Below are positions 1 to 17,100 of a DNA stretch of 64,000 bases, piece by piece (the stretch's first letter is position 1; every line of letters begins with the position of its first letter). Under the pieces are notes generated by a model that was not told where the DNA came from, searched no databases, and saw only the letters and a program-made list of their open reading frames with translations. Origin of the DNA: Todiramphus chloris collaris (Eukaryota; Chordata; Aves; Coraciiformes; Alcedinidae). The translations under genes and the position numbers were made by a program. The DNA lies in the NCBI GenBank assembly GCA_025345505.1, contig JANVCC010000076.1:10565156-10629155 (forward strand), written 5' to 3'.

Positions 1-175
1 CCCTTAGCTCAGGTGTTGGAGCCATGTCGACCGCACTCTTGCCGTGGCAGTTGACTAGCGTGGGATCTGCACCGTGACTCAGGAGGAGGGAGCAGACCTC
101 CACACGATTCTTGGAGGCAGCCTCGTGCAAGGGGGTAAATTGCCAGAGGTCCATAGCATTCACACAGGCACCATG
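1..175 (-). CDS. TNKS: TNKS coding exon (partial): end of ankyrin cluster ARC2
   Basis: Reading leftward from 175, this exon encodes 58 codons plus one base, from [13 protein letters not shown] to [12 protein letters not shown], and runs off the window edge. It holds the last repeats of the second ankyrin cluster of tankyrase-1, a poly-ADP-ribosyltransferase acting in Wnt signalling, telomere maintenance and the spindle. The [10 protein letters not shown] stretch has the Asp/Trp/Phe/Glu spacing of the 'arginine cradle' that grips the first Arg of RxxxxG-type motifs in partners such as Axin. [21 protein letters not shown] fits TNKS; TNKS2 has SYGADPTLLNCHNKSAID. The 3' splice site is TTGTTGTGCTAG then CAT, phase 0, following the LLLK that ends the upstream exon. 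A frame beginning at 224 overlaps it in another register and is a shadow. Confidence 0.96.
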
Positions 176-3416
<3,241 letters not shown>

Positions 3417-3511
3417 CCTTTGTCCTTTGCATGCACATCTGCACCATGCTGAAGCAGAAGTTGGACTATTCGAACTCTGTTGTATCCTGCTGCTAGGTGT
3501 AAAGGAGTGGA
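3417..3511 (-). CDS. TNKS: TNKS coding exon, 95 nt: ankyrin repeat of ARC2
   Basis: Encodes [20 protein letters not shown] then [12 protein letters not shown], a canonical ankyrin repeat (TPLHLAA helix pair, ADVHAKD loop) of tankyrase cluster ARC2. The NRVRIVQ wording is that of TNKS; TNKS2 reads NRVKIVQ. The acceptor is TTTACTTTGCAG before TCC (phase 0). The donor is AAAGG/GTATGT, leaving two bases of a split glycine codon (phase 2). If the downstream intron were retained, the frame would read on about 39 codons and stop just left of 3302, truncating the protein inside the ankyrin region. The 23-kb intron upstream is the largest complete intron in the window. Confidence 0.97.
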
Positions 3512-3779
3512 CTGCAAAGTAAAACAAAACAATATGAAGAATGAGAGCTACATAAATTCTGTCATTCACTTCTCTCATTTAAGTACTTTCCATTTCTCTT
3601 ACACATCTGATTGAGGAAAATTACACTCCCTTTCTGTGATTAGCCACATTAATTAGGGCATGCCTCTCCTGTTGTCAAACCAAATGAACTGAATGTTCCT
3701 TAGGGTAGTGAAGAACCCAGGTATCCCCTAAGGCAATAACAAGCCCATAATTAAACATTTATTTAAATAATGGCCTGAT

Positions 3780-3960
3780 TTTGTTTTGTTTGTGGGTTGT
3801 TTTGGTTTTATGTTGTTGTGGGTTTTTGTGTGTGTGTGTGTGTGTGTTCTTTTGCTTCATTTTGGTTTTGTTGGGTTTTTTTTTGTATGTGTGGTTTTTT
3901 TGGGGGGGGAGGGGAGAGTGTGTTTTTTAATTTATTTTTTCTTTTCTCATAAATGCTATA
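3780..3960. repeat. T/G-rich low-complexity tract with (TG)n microsatellite
   Basis: About 180 bases almost free of A and C on the plus strand, made of GTTTT/GGTTTT words. A 21-base TG run sits at 3827-3847 and a G-run at about 3901-3908. On the TNKS sense strand this is an A/C-rich segment. Short tracts of this style recur elsewhere in the window. Confidence 0.85.
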
Positions 3961-6900
3961 ATTTAATTAATTTTTAAAATGTCTGGTTCTTTTCTTTTTT
4001 TGAATTCGTGAGCAAATTTATGCAGTTCAGGCTGCATACTCACAGGTTACAAAACTGCTTGTACCTACATTTGTTGCAACAAGCGCACAAGAGGCAGGCT
4101 GCAGAACAAGAACTAATGCATTTATCCCATAGCAGGAATGTTTCTCTTTAGCTCTGCACCAAAGAAGTACCTGTACATTTTCTGTGCTGTGCTAAGTCAT
4201 GTGGAACAAACGGTATGCAGTTTCCTTCAAAATACACATCTTTAGTGGTAATGCACCTTACTGCATAGTAATGGTAGTAACAGCACTGCTCCCCGTAGCT
4301 AATTGGTAGGAATTTTAACTTTGAGGTTAACAACAGTAATTTCCCTCAAAGTTTATTTTAAAAGCTTTTAACATGAAACAAATTTTGTGTGCTGTCTCGA
4401 TACAAAAGAAATTACTTCCTACAGGAGTGGGTGATGCTTTTTTCTCCTTCTCAAGGCTGAGAATTTTACAGGTATCTTTGCTACAATTTATTATGATGAG
4501 CAACCAAACAACACAATTTTATTACAGTAAAACCCCATACATAAACCAGCTTGACACAGGAGAAGACTTACATACCTCACAGCATTAAGCCAAATACAGA
4601 TTTACTGTCAGCATTAAAGCATGATTATATAGTACTACAAGTGAGACATCACATTTCACTATTATCGAGATTTTAAAAACAAAATCCAAGCAAATGGTGG
4701 TCTCATCTGTGGTAAACACAGCAGGTGCTATACATCCATAAACACTATTGATTTCCAGAAATTAATACATATTTAGTATGAGCATAACTTGGGAGTAGTC
4801 TGTATTATATTTCACTAGAGTCTCAAGGCTTTGCTACTTCACTCCAGAAAGAGTAATTACTCTGACACCTACCCAGTGTCCTGCATCCCTCTGTGAGGAC
4901 ACAGCTTGCACTGTCAGAAATGCAACTCACTTTATTTAGGGAAGCAGTTCTGCAAGTTTCTGTAAAACCCATCATGGAAATGATCTCTACTGAAAATAAG
5001 GACCTCTAACATTCCTAGCCTGAAGGTCCCTGAAATATCTCCAAAGTATAAAATGCCACCACCAACAAAATGGGACAAAGTTTGGCCATTAAAATCATTA
5101 GAATCTATTATTCTGTTTTAGAAAGGCTTCTACTACTGAATTAAATTTGGACTGATCCAGAAAGTATTATATACTTTTCACATCTGCATCTTTTACAGAA
5201 AGCTGGATTCTGCATACCACAACCACTAATGAAAATGTGGGTGAAGATTACACCATTGTTAACATTAGCAGAATACTTTGGTGCTGTTTATTCTGACAGT
5301 TACCTTGGCTCGGTTACTAAATCCAGCCTTATCAAATGAATTAGTAACTCAGAAAACCTGAAAGGAATTTGAAATGGTTTGTGGAAAGTCAGTCTATTGA
5401 AAGGTCTCAGCTCCAGAAGGAATTGGAGCAAACGCTGAATCTTCGGCCCACTGCAGGATCCTTTAACCTTACTGCAATTAAACTGCATCTATCCTTGTCT
5501 GCATGCTACTTCTAAAACGATGGCAGATTTCCAATACAGTGCTTTACTCATATTAAGCATTATTAATTGGGGTCTTCTCAGTAAAGATCCATCAGTGGAG
5601 GCTTATTCACAGCTTAAAATTAAAATAAAAACTATTATGACTCAAGCTGGGGCTGTGCATTTTGTATTTCTAGGGCTCTTATGCCTGCATTTGTCAAGTA
5701 CCTTCATTAGAGAAGAAATCCAGAACATTTCAAGATTATAGTTGCAGGACAAATTATCTAAGTGAAGCAGACCAGTGACATCCCAAATCTTCAGACAACT
5801 CACATCCCCACCTTCCAGAAAGCTGGGCTGCTCCCCCTGTATCCAGTCTATCCAGGAGGAAGAAGGAAAGCCCTACCTCAATGATATTTTAAGGACTTAT
5901 TTTCATCTCTCATGAGAAGGAACATTCATTAACGGTACAGATTTAATAGTTAAAAATACATTACAAGCTTATGTGCTAATTACAGAAACTAAGTACCTAA
6001 AAAGATAATGTCATGCTACATTATCTAGTCATTATATAGGATTATTAGCCTCCCCCCCAAAAAAGTGAAGGTAGTAAAGAGCCTGATGTTTAAAATTAAC
6101 ATGTTGTTTATATAGCTCAAGAAAAGCAGAAACAAGCTATTGCAAACAACAGTATTGTATAATGCATTTGCAAGGTCTGCTAAAGTAATCAGTTAATATT
6201 AAGAAAAAAGACTGAATTGAGGGATCAATTAACCCCTCCTCCCATGTCTTGCAATACCTGGCAAGAGACTTACTAACAGAATCCCTAGAGGGCACTTACC
6301 TTCCAAGATTCACATTCAGTTACCAAGCCAATCACATTTGCTACTGTAATTAAAGGGAGCACAACTCCAATTTTATTAAGTAAAGGAGACTCATGTGAGA
6401 TTCTCACATTATTTTAAAGTTTTATGGCAGCTGTAATTGAGTCAAAGCAGGTACTGCACATTTCAAGGAAGATCACTGTACACAAGATGGCAATCACTGT
6501 CAACCTGTATACCTACAATTTATACTAAAGCAGGTATTTTTGCGTGCAGTCTTTTGGAAAATGTGTTGCCTGGGAATATGGGAAATGCAGTTTTTTAGAT
6601 TTAGAAAATGCAGATACAGCAGTTTGATACCATTTTCACTCAGCCTTAGGTATTTATTCTCACACTGCTTTGCTGCCAACAGCTGATTTGATGATCCCCG
6701 TTCAAGGTCAGACACCTTGGACTTGCTGTCCCCTGTTTACCTGCATCAAACAAAACAAGCTTTGAGAAACTGCCAGAGCTGCCAGCTGCTGAGCTGCTTC
6801 TACTGGGATACCAAACCTGGTTTTGATAAACTGTCTGCAGGCTACCAGGGGGTGCTAGCTCCAAGCACCAGCCCTTCCCCTTCCTACCTTGCTGAAGAGT

Positions 6901-9900
6901 CTTCAGCAGCTCTTAGATGGTAACACAGCCACTGCCTCGAAGAAAGCTGCAATTCAGATTATGAATTGCTCATTTTACAGGAAACTTTAAAAGCAGGGAT
7001 CTTATGCAAGTATCTTATATTATCCATCATCTGCATGACCAATAACAGGAACCGTTTCTAGTTGCAGAAGGGACTTCTGCTCCACAGTTTTGCATAGAAC
7101 TGTTTTGAGAGATGTCCTGATTCCTGGCAGGATGACTATTTGAATCTGGCACACTAAGGAAAAACCTCTGAGCAGGCAAACAGTTTTCTCTTCACTGGGT
7201 TAGAATTTATGATAGAATCTTTCTTTCCAATTGCAATAGTCTGCAATAGATGCTGCTCTCTTACAGACTTCTCTAAAATGACTGCATCAATCATGAGTGC
7301 ACATCACAAAGACACTCCGGATGCAAGTGGAATATCTCCTGCCACCACTTTATCATTCTGATTAATGGCATAAGAAAACAAGTTGCAACAACATCACAGT
7401 CTTGAGATGTTCCTGAATTTTTCCACTGTGGAAATTACCAGGCTTTTCAAAAACTTTGCTGCTTGGAAATCAATGTGCATTGTAATTTTAAGCAGTGAGC
7501 TTAACACTTCGTTTTTAGACTCATCTGTAAGCTTTCTTAGGAAAGTATCTCACTGACATTTGTGCCAAGACTGGACATACCATCACACGCACACACACAC
7601 AAATCCTTCCAGAAACACATTTCAAATAATTCAAAAGAATTCTTTTATATTCATGCTCCACACTCTTGCACACTGGGTACTACAGAAATAAAGGTCCCCA
7701 ACCTCAACTAGAGAGCGCTGCTCTTAATGAGCAGGAAAGGGGCTGTGCTTCTGTTCATCAGCCACGTGGCTTGTTAACTTCAACCACCCAAACTGTGCAA
7801 CTTCCTTGGTCATTTTATAGCAGTACCGAGTTGTTTAACCTCATGGTTGACAATTACACTTCAGGGACAAACTTATAGATGCTGCTCCAGTAAAACACTT
7901 ATGTCAGACTGCTGACTGTATATGACCTGGCTACAACATGTTTAAACTCTAAAGATAAATAAGCACAGGGAGGAAGAACTTCAAACAAACAAACAAAAAA
8001 CCAAACCACAGAAAACAATTCCCAAGGACAAGGATTACAAAATACGTAAGGATTTTGTCTCCACGTAACTGCTTCATCTTCAGAACAGAATAGTACTTAA
8101 TTGGACTGCTGAACAGGACAAACAGAGTACAGTAATATTCAGGAAAACATCACGTCACAAATTTCACATAGTGCTTTCTCACAGCTAATGACAGGAAAAA
8201 TGAACTAAGCAGCTCACCAATTCAGAATCTGCAAGTCACACAGTATCTTAATTTAGAACTGTGGCATATCAGATGATCTCTTGGAGGAAAAAAATAAAAA
8301 AGATTCACTGTTTTGAGCTGTAAACCAGGGAGGACAAAACCAACTCGATTTCACATACACAGTAGTGCCAGGACAGAGCATCACTGTGTGAGAATGATTA
8401 TTACATGAACAGTAAGAGAGAACTGCTTGCATTTCTTTTCATTCTGTCATTTACCAGAAGGAGAACAAAGAAATCTGCATTAAAAAATAAAAAAAATTTT
8501 AAAAATTTCTTCCTTGCAACTAAACACCTTTCAGAAATTTATTCTGGTATCATACCACTAGGGTTATAGTATAAAGGCCAGAACAGGTCAGGTAGCAGGA
8601 ATGGCATACCTCCTAGAAGTATTTAGAAATGTAAACCAGCTACAAAGCATTGTTTTGTGGATCACAGATTGAAGGAACATTCCTCTCTGTTTTCAACTGT
8701 GCAGAAACCACAGTTGGAAGGTTATGTTCAAATTAGTGTTAGATACCTCCAGACCAGGCAGATGTTCATAAACCGGTGGAAGAAAAAAGAATGTATAATA
8801 AACAGTGAAATGGAAAGAATAAAATGTGTGGACAGTTAAAAAGTACAGGAAGAGCATATGAAAAATAATGCAAATATACTGACAGAATAAACCTTCATTT
8901 GGAAAATGTTTACTTGGGTGACAGACCAGGACTCTTCTACTCCCAAACTCCAGTGAGTATTCAAATCTTCTCAGAGGGCTGTAATGTCCAAATTACTGAC
9001 TAGTAATTGCTTCTCCAGCAGATCTGGTCTTTGAAAAACAATTTCTGGTTGTACCTCTGAACCTCAAGACTACATGTCAAGGCCTGGCATCAGTTCTACA
9101 CATTAACATGGTAACCCTGTTGTACTGAAGATTGGACTAAATGTTGACAAATACGGGGCAAGAGATTTATGAGATAAGAGCTTTTTCAATCACAGAGACA
9201 CCTGGGGTATGGAAGGGCAGAAAAGATGATAAGCATCATCTTGTACAGGGGTCGATAAAGAAGTAACAAGAGTGTCTCTGTCTCTTAGAGGATAAAAGAA
9301 GGAATAATAGGAAATGAGTGCTTTCACTTTTCTGCACAGGATCTCCTCCACTCCTCCTGCTCGCACAGAAACAGTACCATCACAGACAAGGTAGGTACAT
9401 GGAGGCAAACAAGATGTGACTAAAAGCAGAAGAGGGTAAAGGGCAAAAATACTTTTCCTGCAAGAGAGAAAAGATGCAAGCACTGCAGGACCACATAACA
9501 AAAGACAGACTCATCTGCAGAGGCAGGCTTAAGATGGATGTTTGAAGATGACCATGTAAAAGCCTTATTAAAGCCCAGAAGAAAAAGCCAGTCTCCCTCC
9601 CCAGCAGGTTTCTCTAGACAATGAAACTTGACTTTCAAAGTTATGGTGATTATTGTCTTTACACGGATTAAGGATTTGCCTTCCTAGTGTCAGATAGCTC
9701 TGAAAGCTGTCCTCTTAACAGCAGCTATAAAAACCAGAAAATAACTGAAATTGATTACTTCAGAGAAAAGGAAATAAAGCCAAAAATGAACAACAACCAT
9801 TACCTGGCAGAAAAAGGGCTAAAAGAAAGCCCCAAAGAAAAAGAGATACTGTGAGACAGAAGGCAGCAATCACCTTTTGAATTAACTTTTTTGAATGAAA

Positions 9901-11537
9901 GCAAAGACCAATCTGATCCGTAAGAAAAAGCAGATGAGGCAAAGGGATAAAAGGGATTTCAGCTCCCCAAATACTAATTAGGAAGCTTAGTTCCCTAACA
10001 GCTTCATACTAAGTTGCTGCCATTACTTTCAGAGACTGACGTAGAAGCAGACACTAAGAGGGAAATGGTAAAGGGCTGGGAGAGACACTTAAACACCACC
10101 TTGATCTCTGATCTTAGGATCTCACAAACACTAGCTCCCATAAATGGGGCACTAGCAATCCTTGACCTCTTCCTAAATGAGTATTAAAATGCAGTAACTC
10201 CCCCACCCCCAGAAGCTCTTCTGTATTTGCACGTATCTTAACCTACCACTCATTTGGTAAAACAGTTCCACAGAGGATGTGTCAAGAAAAGTTGAGCAAC
10301 ATCCCTCACAAACCTGTGACAGTCTCAGAAGACTCTTCCTTATAAGAATCTCTTCCATTTCTATATGCAAATGATGAACGTGTGGCTGGGTATGGACTGC
10401 AATACAAAAAAAGATCCTGGAGCTTCCACCATGAAGCAGCATTTGCAGTTTTCCTGGATTCAGAAGCCCAGAAGAGATCTCTGGCAGCGCTCAGTGACGC
10501 AGGGAGTCAGACTTTGAGACAGATTATCAGAGAAGCAGAGGAGTATGCACTTTATTTCTTTGGTGATAGATGCTAGCAGCTGAGTAGATGAAGATGATAA
10601 AGATAAAATGACAGTAAAGACCCACTCTCTTCTCCTAAGGGAATGCTGTTGATGTTATTTAACACTGAAAGGACGTGTATACTGCCTTGAAAGATATGGC
10701 AGAACACTACATAGGAATTACTTACAGTATTATTGTGTCCAGGATGGCCATTTTTATTGCTTCTTTTTATCACCTGGAATCAGTCAGAAATGCAAGTTGA
10801 AAATGGGCCAGTCTGAGGTGAGGCACTGAGGAAAGAGTGGCTCTTGCTGAGGCAAAGGCAAGAAGGAATTGCCCCTGCAGTGTTATCAAATGAAGTGATC
10901 AGAGGGTATTCGACTCCCAGAAGCAGCTGGCAATGCTCACCAGCTAGAAGAACAAACTCATATGAGCTGGTGGACTGAGTGCACAGGCATGCAGGATTTT
11001 CTCAACAGCTGGAACTTTAACTTGTTGCATCACACACGGGAAGCTGTGATTCGAGGTTAGTGCACGGGGAAGAACAGATGCTACTGCTGCTGGTCTGAGA
11101 AATAGGGCACAGATAACCAAGTTCCTGCAGTTTTTGAAAGCATCTAAGTGCCAGCCAGCACAGTCCACAGCCCAAGTCTCAACCTGTCAAATGGCAAGCT
11201 GCAAATGCTTACGACTCCAGGAGAATAGGATGAGACAACTTTTTCTCCTCTTCAAACACAAATACATACATTTTTATCTGTCCTGTCAGCCAGTGTCAGA
11301 AGCTATAGAATCCTGTTCTTTAATTATTTGCTCAGGCTGCTGTTCCCTCTTTTTAATGAAATATTTTGGTGTTGCTCTGGCAGCACAAACAAGTATTCAC
11401 AAGAGGCTACTCTCCAAACAGCCATGCCAGATGACTGGGGAAGGCCTGCACACAACATTTAAACAATCTCAAGAGGATGCACCCTGGAACACCTGAGAAC
11501 CAATCCTCTGTTTTCTTTTGCTCTTTCAGCCTCTTCT

Positions 11538-11990
11538 TGTTGTGGTTTAAGGGTGAACAGAGTGAGCTGGGGGGACAGGTGGTAACCCCAGGACCCTGAG
11601 TGGTCAGAGGCAGCTGTTATTCCCTCCCCTTCCCTGCCACACTCCATGGAACAAGGACACGGGGAGTTCAGGGGGATCTTCCTTCCCGGGCTCTGGGAGC
11701 TGCGAGGACATCTCAGCTCTGCTGGGCCTGACTCCACGTGTGCCACGCAACCCATCGCCATCCCAGAGTGGGTTTTGTATTTACTTCTGTATCCTTCTGC
11801 CCTTAACATTCCTTTTCTGGTTCTCTCCTGCTATTCATTACATTTGTTACAGTCTTAACTTCCAGTCTTGGGTGAGGCATTTTTCTTTTTCCTTATTCCC
11901 CTTTTTACCCCCCCTAGGAGGGAGACGGGAAGGGGCTAACAGAGAGAAATCCTGCTGTGTGTTTCATGGGGGCTTGCAGGGACAGGAAAA
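11538..11990 (+). repeat. 5' LTR of the ERV remnant
   Basis: The left long terminal repeat starts TGTTGTGG right after the CTTCT flank. It ends just before the lysine-type primer-binding site. It aligns along most of its length with 13676-14114, the right copy having a shorter middle. Confidence 0.82.
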
Positions 11991-13675
11991 TTGGAGCCCA
12001 ACACGGGGCTCAAACATAGAGATTTCCTTTGTTTGAAGAACACTGGGAAAGTTGGAGGTCAAAACAAAAAACACCAACCAAACCAAACAAAAACAAAAGC
12101 CAAACACATTTTCATAATGTCTTTACTGTGGTGCATGGAGTTCCTGCACCTCTCTTTTATCTTCCTGGCTTCACTGGTGTCCTGCCATGTCTCCTGGGCT
12201 GTGGTTAATGCAGGGATGAGGTGGGTTAAGACTCTGCTTGTGTGCCTGGGGTATTACTTCATGAAAGCTGCTACTATGGGAAATCATTCTGCTCCTTTCT
12301 CTGACAAGCCTTGCCCCCAGAGTTGGCCTGTCCCAGAAACAGCTAGCTTTATGTGGCATTACTATCTCTTTGCCTGAGCGTGTGTTTTTCGCAGAGTTTA
12401 CTATAGAGTTTTGGGTGGGAATGCTGCCACGTTGAGACCCCTGCCACTCCTGCACCAGCCCCTGCTGATGGCTCTGGCTGGGGGCAGGCGGGAAGCCCTG
12501 CAGCAAACTAAACCATCACTGCTCCAGGCAAAACAGCTGGACTTGCCCCAGTCACCACTGGGCAGACAGTGAAAGCTGTAAAGAAGCCAAACTGACTGGT
12601 GAGAGGTGGTGATTCAGAGAAACAGGAAAACTCAGCTTGAGGGTATGCTGGTCTGAGCCAGAACCAGCAGAGACTCAGACCCTGAAGTCATCGTTAGTAC
12701 AATGCCTACAGAGAGTTATGACATGGAAGAAGGGATTATGGCCGTGGTGATAGATCTTGCCATCTTGTAGGAAATTAGGCAAGGTGGAAAGCTGCTGTTT
12801 GGAGTCCTACACAATGGGTTCTAGAAGCAGCTGAGGGAGAAGGTGAATCGAGTCAGTTTGCAGAGCACATTGCTGAATGGGTGAAGTGGATGGTACTTTG
12901 CCTCTACACTGACCCATGGATGACAGCAAATACCTTATAGGGGTGGCTAAAGGAGTGGAAATAGGACAAGTAGCAGCACAAAGGGAAATCTGTTTGGGCT
13001 GCTAACCTGTGTCAAGACATCGCTGCCCAGCTAGAGACACTAAAGGTAAAGGCACGGCACACAGCTGCCCACGGACCTAAAAGCTGGGCCACTGAGGAAC
13101 ATCAACACAGCCATCAGGGAGATCAGATTTAGACTGGGAGCACGGAGGTGAACTGCTTCTAGCTTGGTGAGCCCATGGCACTTCTGGTCACCAAGGAAGA
13201 GATGTCACACCGATGAGCTCATGACCAAGGGGTGGATTTATGTGCTTTCATAAAGCAAGTCAAACAGCTCACCATACTTAGTGGGTAATGCAAGAAGATG
13301 GTGAAGTCCACCATGTACCACAACAAAATTTAACTATGCCTGAGAGAATTTAATTTCAGGGTATATAAAGTATTGTATAATAGTGAAAGTTGCCTTTCTA
13401 GGTAACAATGTGTCATCCAGGAGCTCCAGAATGAACCTGGAGCATGTGGGCACAAACCCTCATGAATTCTATACCACCTCTCCCACCAAGACAAGAGCTG
13501 CTCCTGATTCCTCACCATTCCTGCATGGCTGGAACACAACCTGCACCATCCTTCCTGGAGAGACTGCCAGGATGAATGGTGACCTGCAACATGAACTCCA
13601 CAGACTCTTGTACAGAGAGAGTTCCTAATTTGATGAATGAGTGTGGCAGGAAATGGTATGGAATAAGGGGTGAAA

Positions 13676-14114
13676 TGTTGTGGTTTAAGGGTGAACAGAC
13701 TGAGGTGGGGGCACAGGTGGTAACCTCAGGACCCTGAGTGGTCAGAGGCAGCTGTTATTCCCTCCCCTTCCCTGTCACACTCCATAGAACAAGGAGACAG
13801 GGAGTTCGGGAGGGCTCTTCCTTCCCAGGCTGTGACTGCATCTGACTCCATACAACCCATTGCCATCCAAGATTGGGTTTTATATATAGTTCTATATCCT
13901 TCTTCCCTTAATATTCTTTTTTTTTTTCCTTCCCTGTTTTTCTCCTGTTATTCATTAAATTTGGTATAGTCTTCCAATCATGGGTGAGGCATTTTTCGTC
14001 TTCCTTATTCCCCTTTTTATCCTCCCCTGTGAGGGAGGGAGGGGGGAAGGGGCTAACAGAGAAATCCTGCTCTGCATTTTCATGGGGGCTTGCCCTGAGC
14101 CTTAAACAGAAACA
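13676..14114 (+). repeat. 3' LTR of the ERV remnant
   Basis: The right long terminal repeat starts TGTTGTGGTTTAAGGGTG after a purine-rich stretch (AATAAGGGGTGAAA) that fits a polypurine tract. It ends in ACA immediately before the second CTTCT flank. Confidence 0.8.
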
Positions 14115-17100
14115 CTTCTTTTCACTTGCTATCAAAATCTTTTTTCTGCTACAGCCAACTAACAATCTTTTATTGCCCTTTCTTTTTGCATCTTATTACT
14201 TTTACCGCTTCTCCCACTCCCATTTACATTGCTTCTCCTCCTTCCCCTTCCAACTAGAAACTTTCCAGGCTTCAGTTCATAAGATTTTCATATAATTAAG
14301 AAAGAAGAAAAGCTTCTGAAAATATATTCATTTGACTGTTCACTCTGCCAACATGACATTCAAACCAGCACTTTGCTCTTTTTACTGAAAGTGAGGTCAG
14401 AATAAAACTCTGCTAAGAACAATGCTTGCAAATTGATTGTGTTTCAGCTCTTTGCTCGGTGTGAAATAAGAATTTGTGCCTTAGAATGACATTAAGACAC
14501 AAAATAGAAAATAATTTACAAAATTAAATATCCAAAATGCTTTTTGCATTACAGTGCTAATTTGAAAATTTTAGATTTTAATGCCTTTATAATCCAGTCA
14601 ATTAGACTTCACTGTTCCTTTGAAGAAGAGTCTTGGAAAATACAGGGGGAAAAAAAGGCAGAGAATTTATCTTGTACTTCCTTTTAGTACATTTCAAAAT
14701 TGAAAAGTTATGGTTATTAGAATATGAATATTGTAAAGAATTTAATCTGTAAGAAGTGTCTTTTATAAGTCAAAGTGTTGTATTACTTAGAAAAGACTAA
14801 TCAAATAACCTTAATTTTCTTGTTCCTTAATGACACATCCATCACCAATTACAATGCCCTGTTTTGGCATTTCCTTCCCCTTTTATTGTTCACAGGCTGC
14901 CTGCTAAGTCGACTTACACAACAGTTCTAGAAATGGTTGTATAAATACACCTCTCTTTGCACATATGCATTTGTAGTTCTTTTCATTTAGAATGAAACTG
15001 ATCACTCTGAATAATCCATACAACCCAGGAGGTTAATGATGGGGTTGTATCAGCAAGTGATAACTGATGTGCTGAGAGAAATCAGAGAGGCAGCAAGGGC
15101 AGAAACCAGAAGGGCTTTGGGTGACTTCACAGGTGAAAGGTTTGGATGCTATCAGTGATTGTTTTACTGAGATGTTGGCTTAGGGAGGCCACGGGAGTAA
15201 AAGCAACTACTGAGCTGGTACCAAGTACCAAGCTACACGTGGTGCAAAACCTTGCAGTGGAATCTGCTCTTTAACAGTGCCTGTAACTTAGATTGTTAGT
15301 TGTTAGACAACTGCTCTGCAAGGAAAATGCTTGCTAAAATAATCCAGCATGATCTGTGCTAACCTTCACAAAGTGGAGCTCTGAAAAAATTTGCAAGTTT
15401 TTTAACAATAAGCTAAACGTAGTATCTAAGAGAATTAAGTTCTTACAGACAGCATAAAGACTACTAATAGATACAATACTGGAACTGCTGTGCTAACACA
15501 TGCCTTATATTAGGAAGTGCTTGATAAGTGAAAGAAGGCAGTGTGACTAATAGCAAAGTAGAAGAGATTACTAGAATTAAGAAGGCACCATTCAAAAAGC
15601 CAAATTTACAAGCTGAAGAAAACAGCAAGGATGATAAATTCCAACAGATTAAAGGCAAAAATACAATTAGACAGGTAAAAACAATTTAAGCAGTGACTAT
15701 GAAAGGAATTCAGACCAGCCATAAATCCTTCTTCCAACCCAGCAGGAGCACAAAATCCACCAGACATTCCAGTGGGGCAAGTTGATGCTAGGGCAAGAAA
15801 TGGAGCTCTTGCAGTTGAGAAGTCATTATGGAGGAGCTAAAGGAACTCTTTGAATGGTGTACATCTCAGAAGAAACAAGTAATTCTCATACTGGGACCCT
15901 GGCAAGTGAGTATGTGCATATTTGGAAGTATGAAGTTTAGCAAAGGATCTGTCTGAAACTAAATTAAACATAAAAAAAGGTAATGATACAGGCATTGGAG
16001 TACAGACCACTGAGTCAAAATGAACTCAACAAATTGCCAGAATGGCACAGTATTCACCCAAGAGAGCACTGGCAAATGAAATGGGCAAGTTACTAGTGGT
16101 ATGTGACCTGTTCAAATTTCCGTGGTACATGAAGACCTGAAAGTTGCAAACTAATCGTTAAAACAAGTTTTGGAGAATTACAGGCCTGTAATTGATGTCT
16201 GTATCAGGAAAAATACAATATAGTAACAGCTAGAATTAGTGGATACCTAGATAAACATGATCTGCTTGGGAAGAGTCAGATAGTGTTCCACCTTTAAAAT
16301 TCTTGGGAGCTTTCTGACGCAGCACACGCATAAAGGTAATCCAACTGATAAGAGTCTACGTGGATACTCAACAGGTTTTAACTGAAGCCTCACCAGTTGT
16401 TTATAAAGAAGATATAGGTCCTGAGATAGCTGCACAATAGCATGCAGAGATGGGAAACTGCACAACTAAATGATAGATCTAACAATAAGGGGAGGCCACA
16501 AAGTACTCTAATATCATATTCAAAAGTAAAAAGCAACAAGAAATCAGAACGGTTTCCTTCTCAGTAATTCTCATGCTCACATGCAGGGATTTTGAGAGAG
16601 AAGGTCGGAAATGACATCTACAGTCAATCAAATACAGAAATCAAATGCATATAGTCTATGAATTGAGCTGCCACATTTTAGCTCAAACATAACCTCAGCA
16701 AGCTCCATCAGGGAAAGGACTCCACTCTCAAGGTCACTGTAGAAGAAACCTCACCAGTATTTGACTTCTGTATGCTCTGTGGGCTCTAAGAGACAAATCC
16801 AGACCACAGCATTTAGTTAATGTGCATAAAATGTTAAATGGCAGCCCTGCTCCAATCTGCCAGCTTGACTTGTTTTCTCTTGGTAGTAGATGGCTAACAG
16901 GGTAATGCAAAAAACCACCACCTAATCATTAAGGAGAAAGAGTTCGGGTATTAAAAACACCCCACGTTTTTAACATATTTGAAGGTTTCTGAAGAGCACA
17001 TTGATTAAGACCTAACAAATGAGACTTCCTCATTTTTAGAGAACAATATAGAACGGACAACAGCATAAACCACTTCTCTTCAGCCCTTCAGGTGCACAGT

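Larger units (their letters stand above)
11538..14114 (+). mobile_element. Endogenous retrovirus remnant (probable class II / ERVK-like), internally shortened
   Basis: Two related direct repeats of about 440-455 bp (11538-11990 and 13676-14114) both open with TGTTGTGGTTTAAGGGTG and bracket only about 1.7 kb. Straight after the left repeat is TGGAGCCCAACACGGGGC (11992-12009), close to the lysine-tRNA primer-binding site of beta-type retroviruses. The repeated pentamer CTTCT flanks the element at 11533-11537 and 14115-14119 and looks like the target-site duplication. The element is oriented opposite to TNKS. The interior is far shorter than a full provirus and I recognise no whole gag, pol or env in it. 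It is a broken fossil. The LTRs differ at scattered positions, by eye roughly 5-10%, so the insertion is not recent. Subfamily was not determined. Confidence 0.82.

Noticed and set aside
15036-15158. Short frame ending ALGDFTGERFGCYQ that faintly recalls a gag nucleocapsid start
   Set aside because: About 40 codons, one weak resemblance and no neighbouring element parts. Too little to call a viral fossil.
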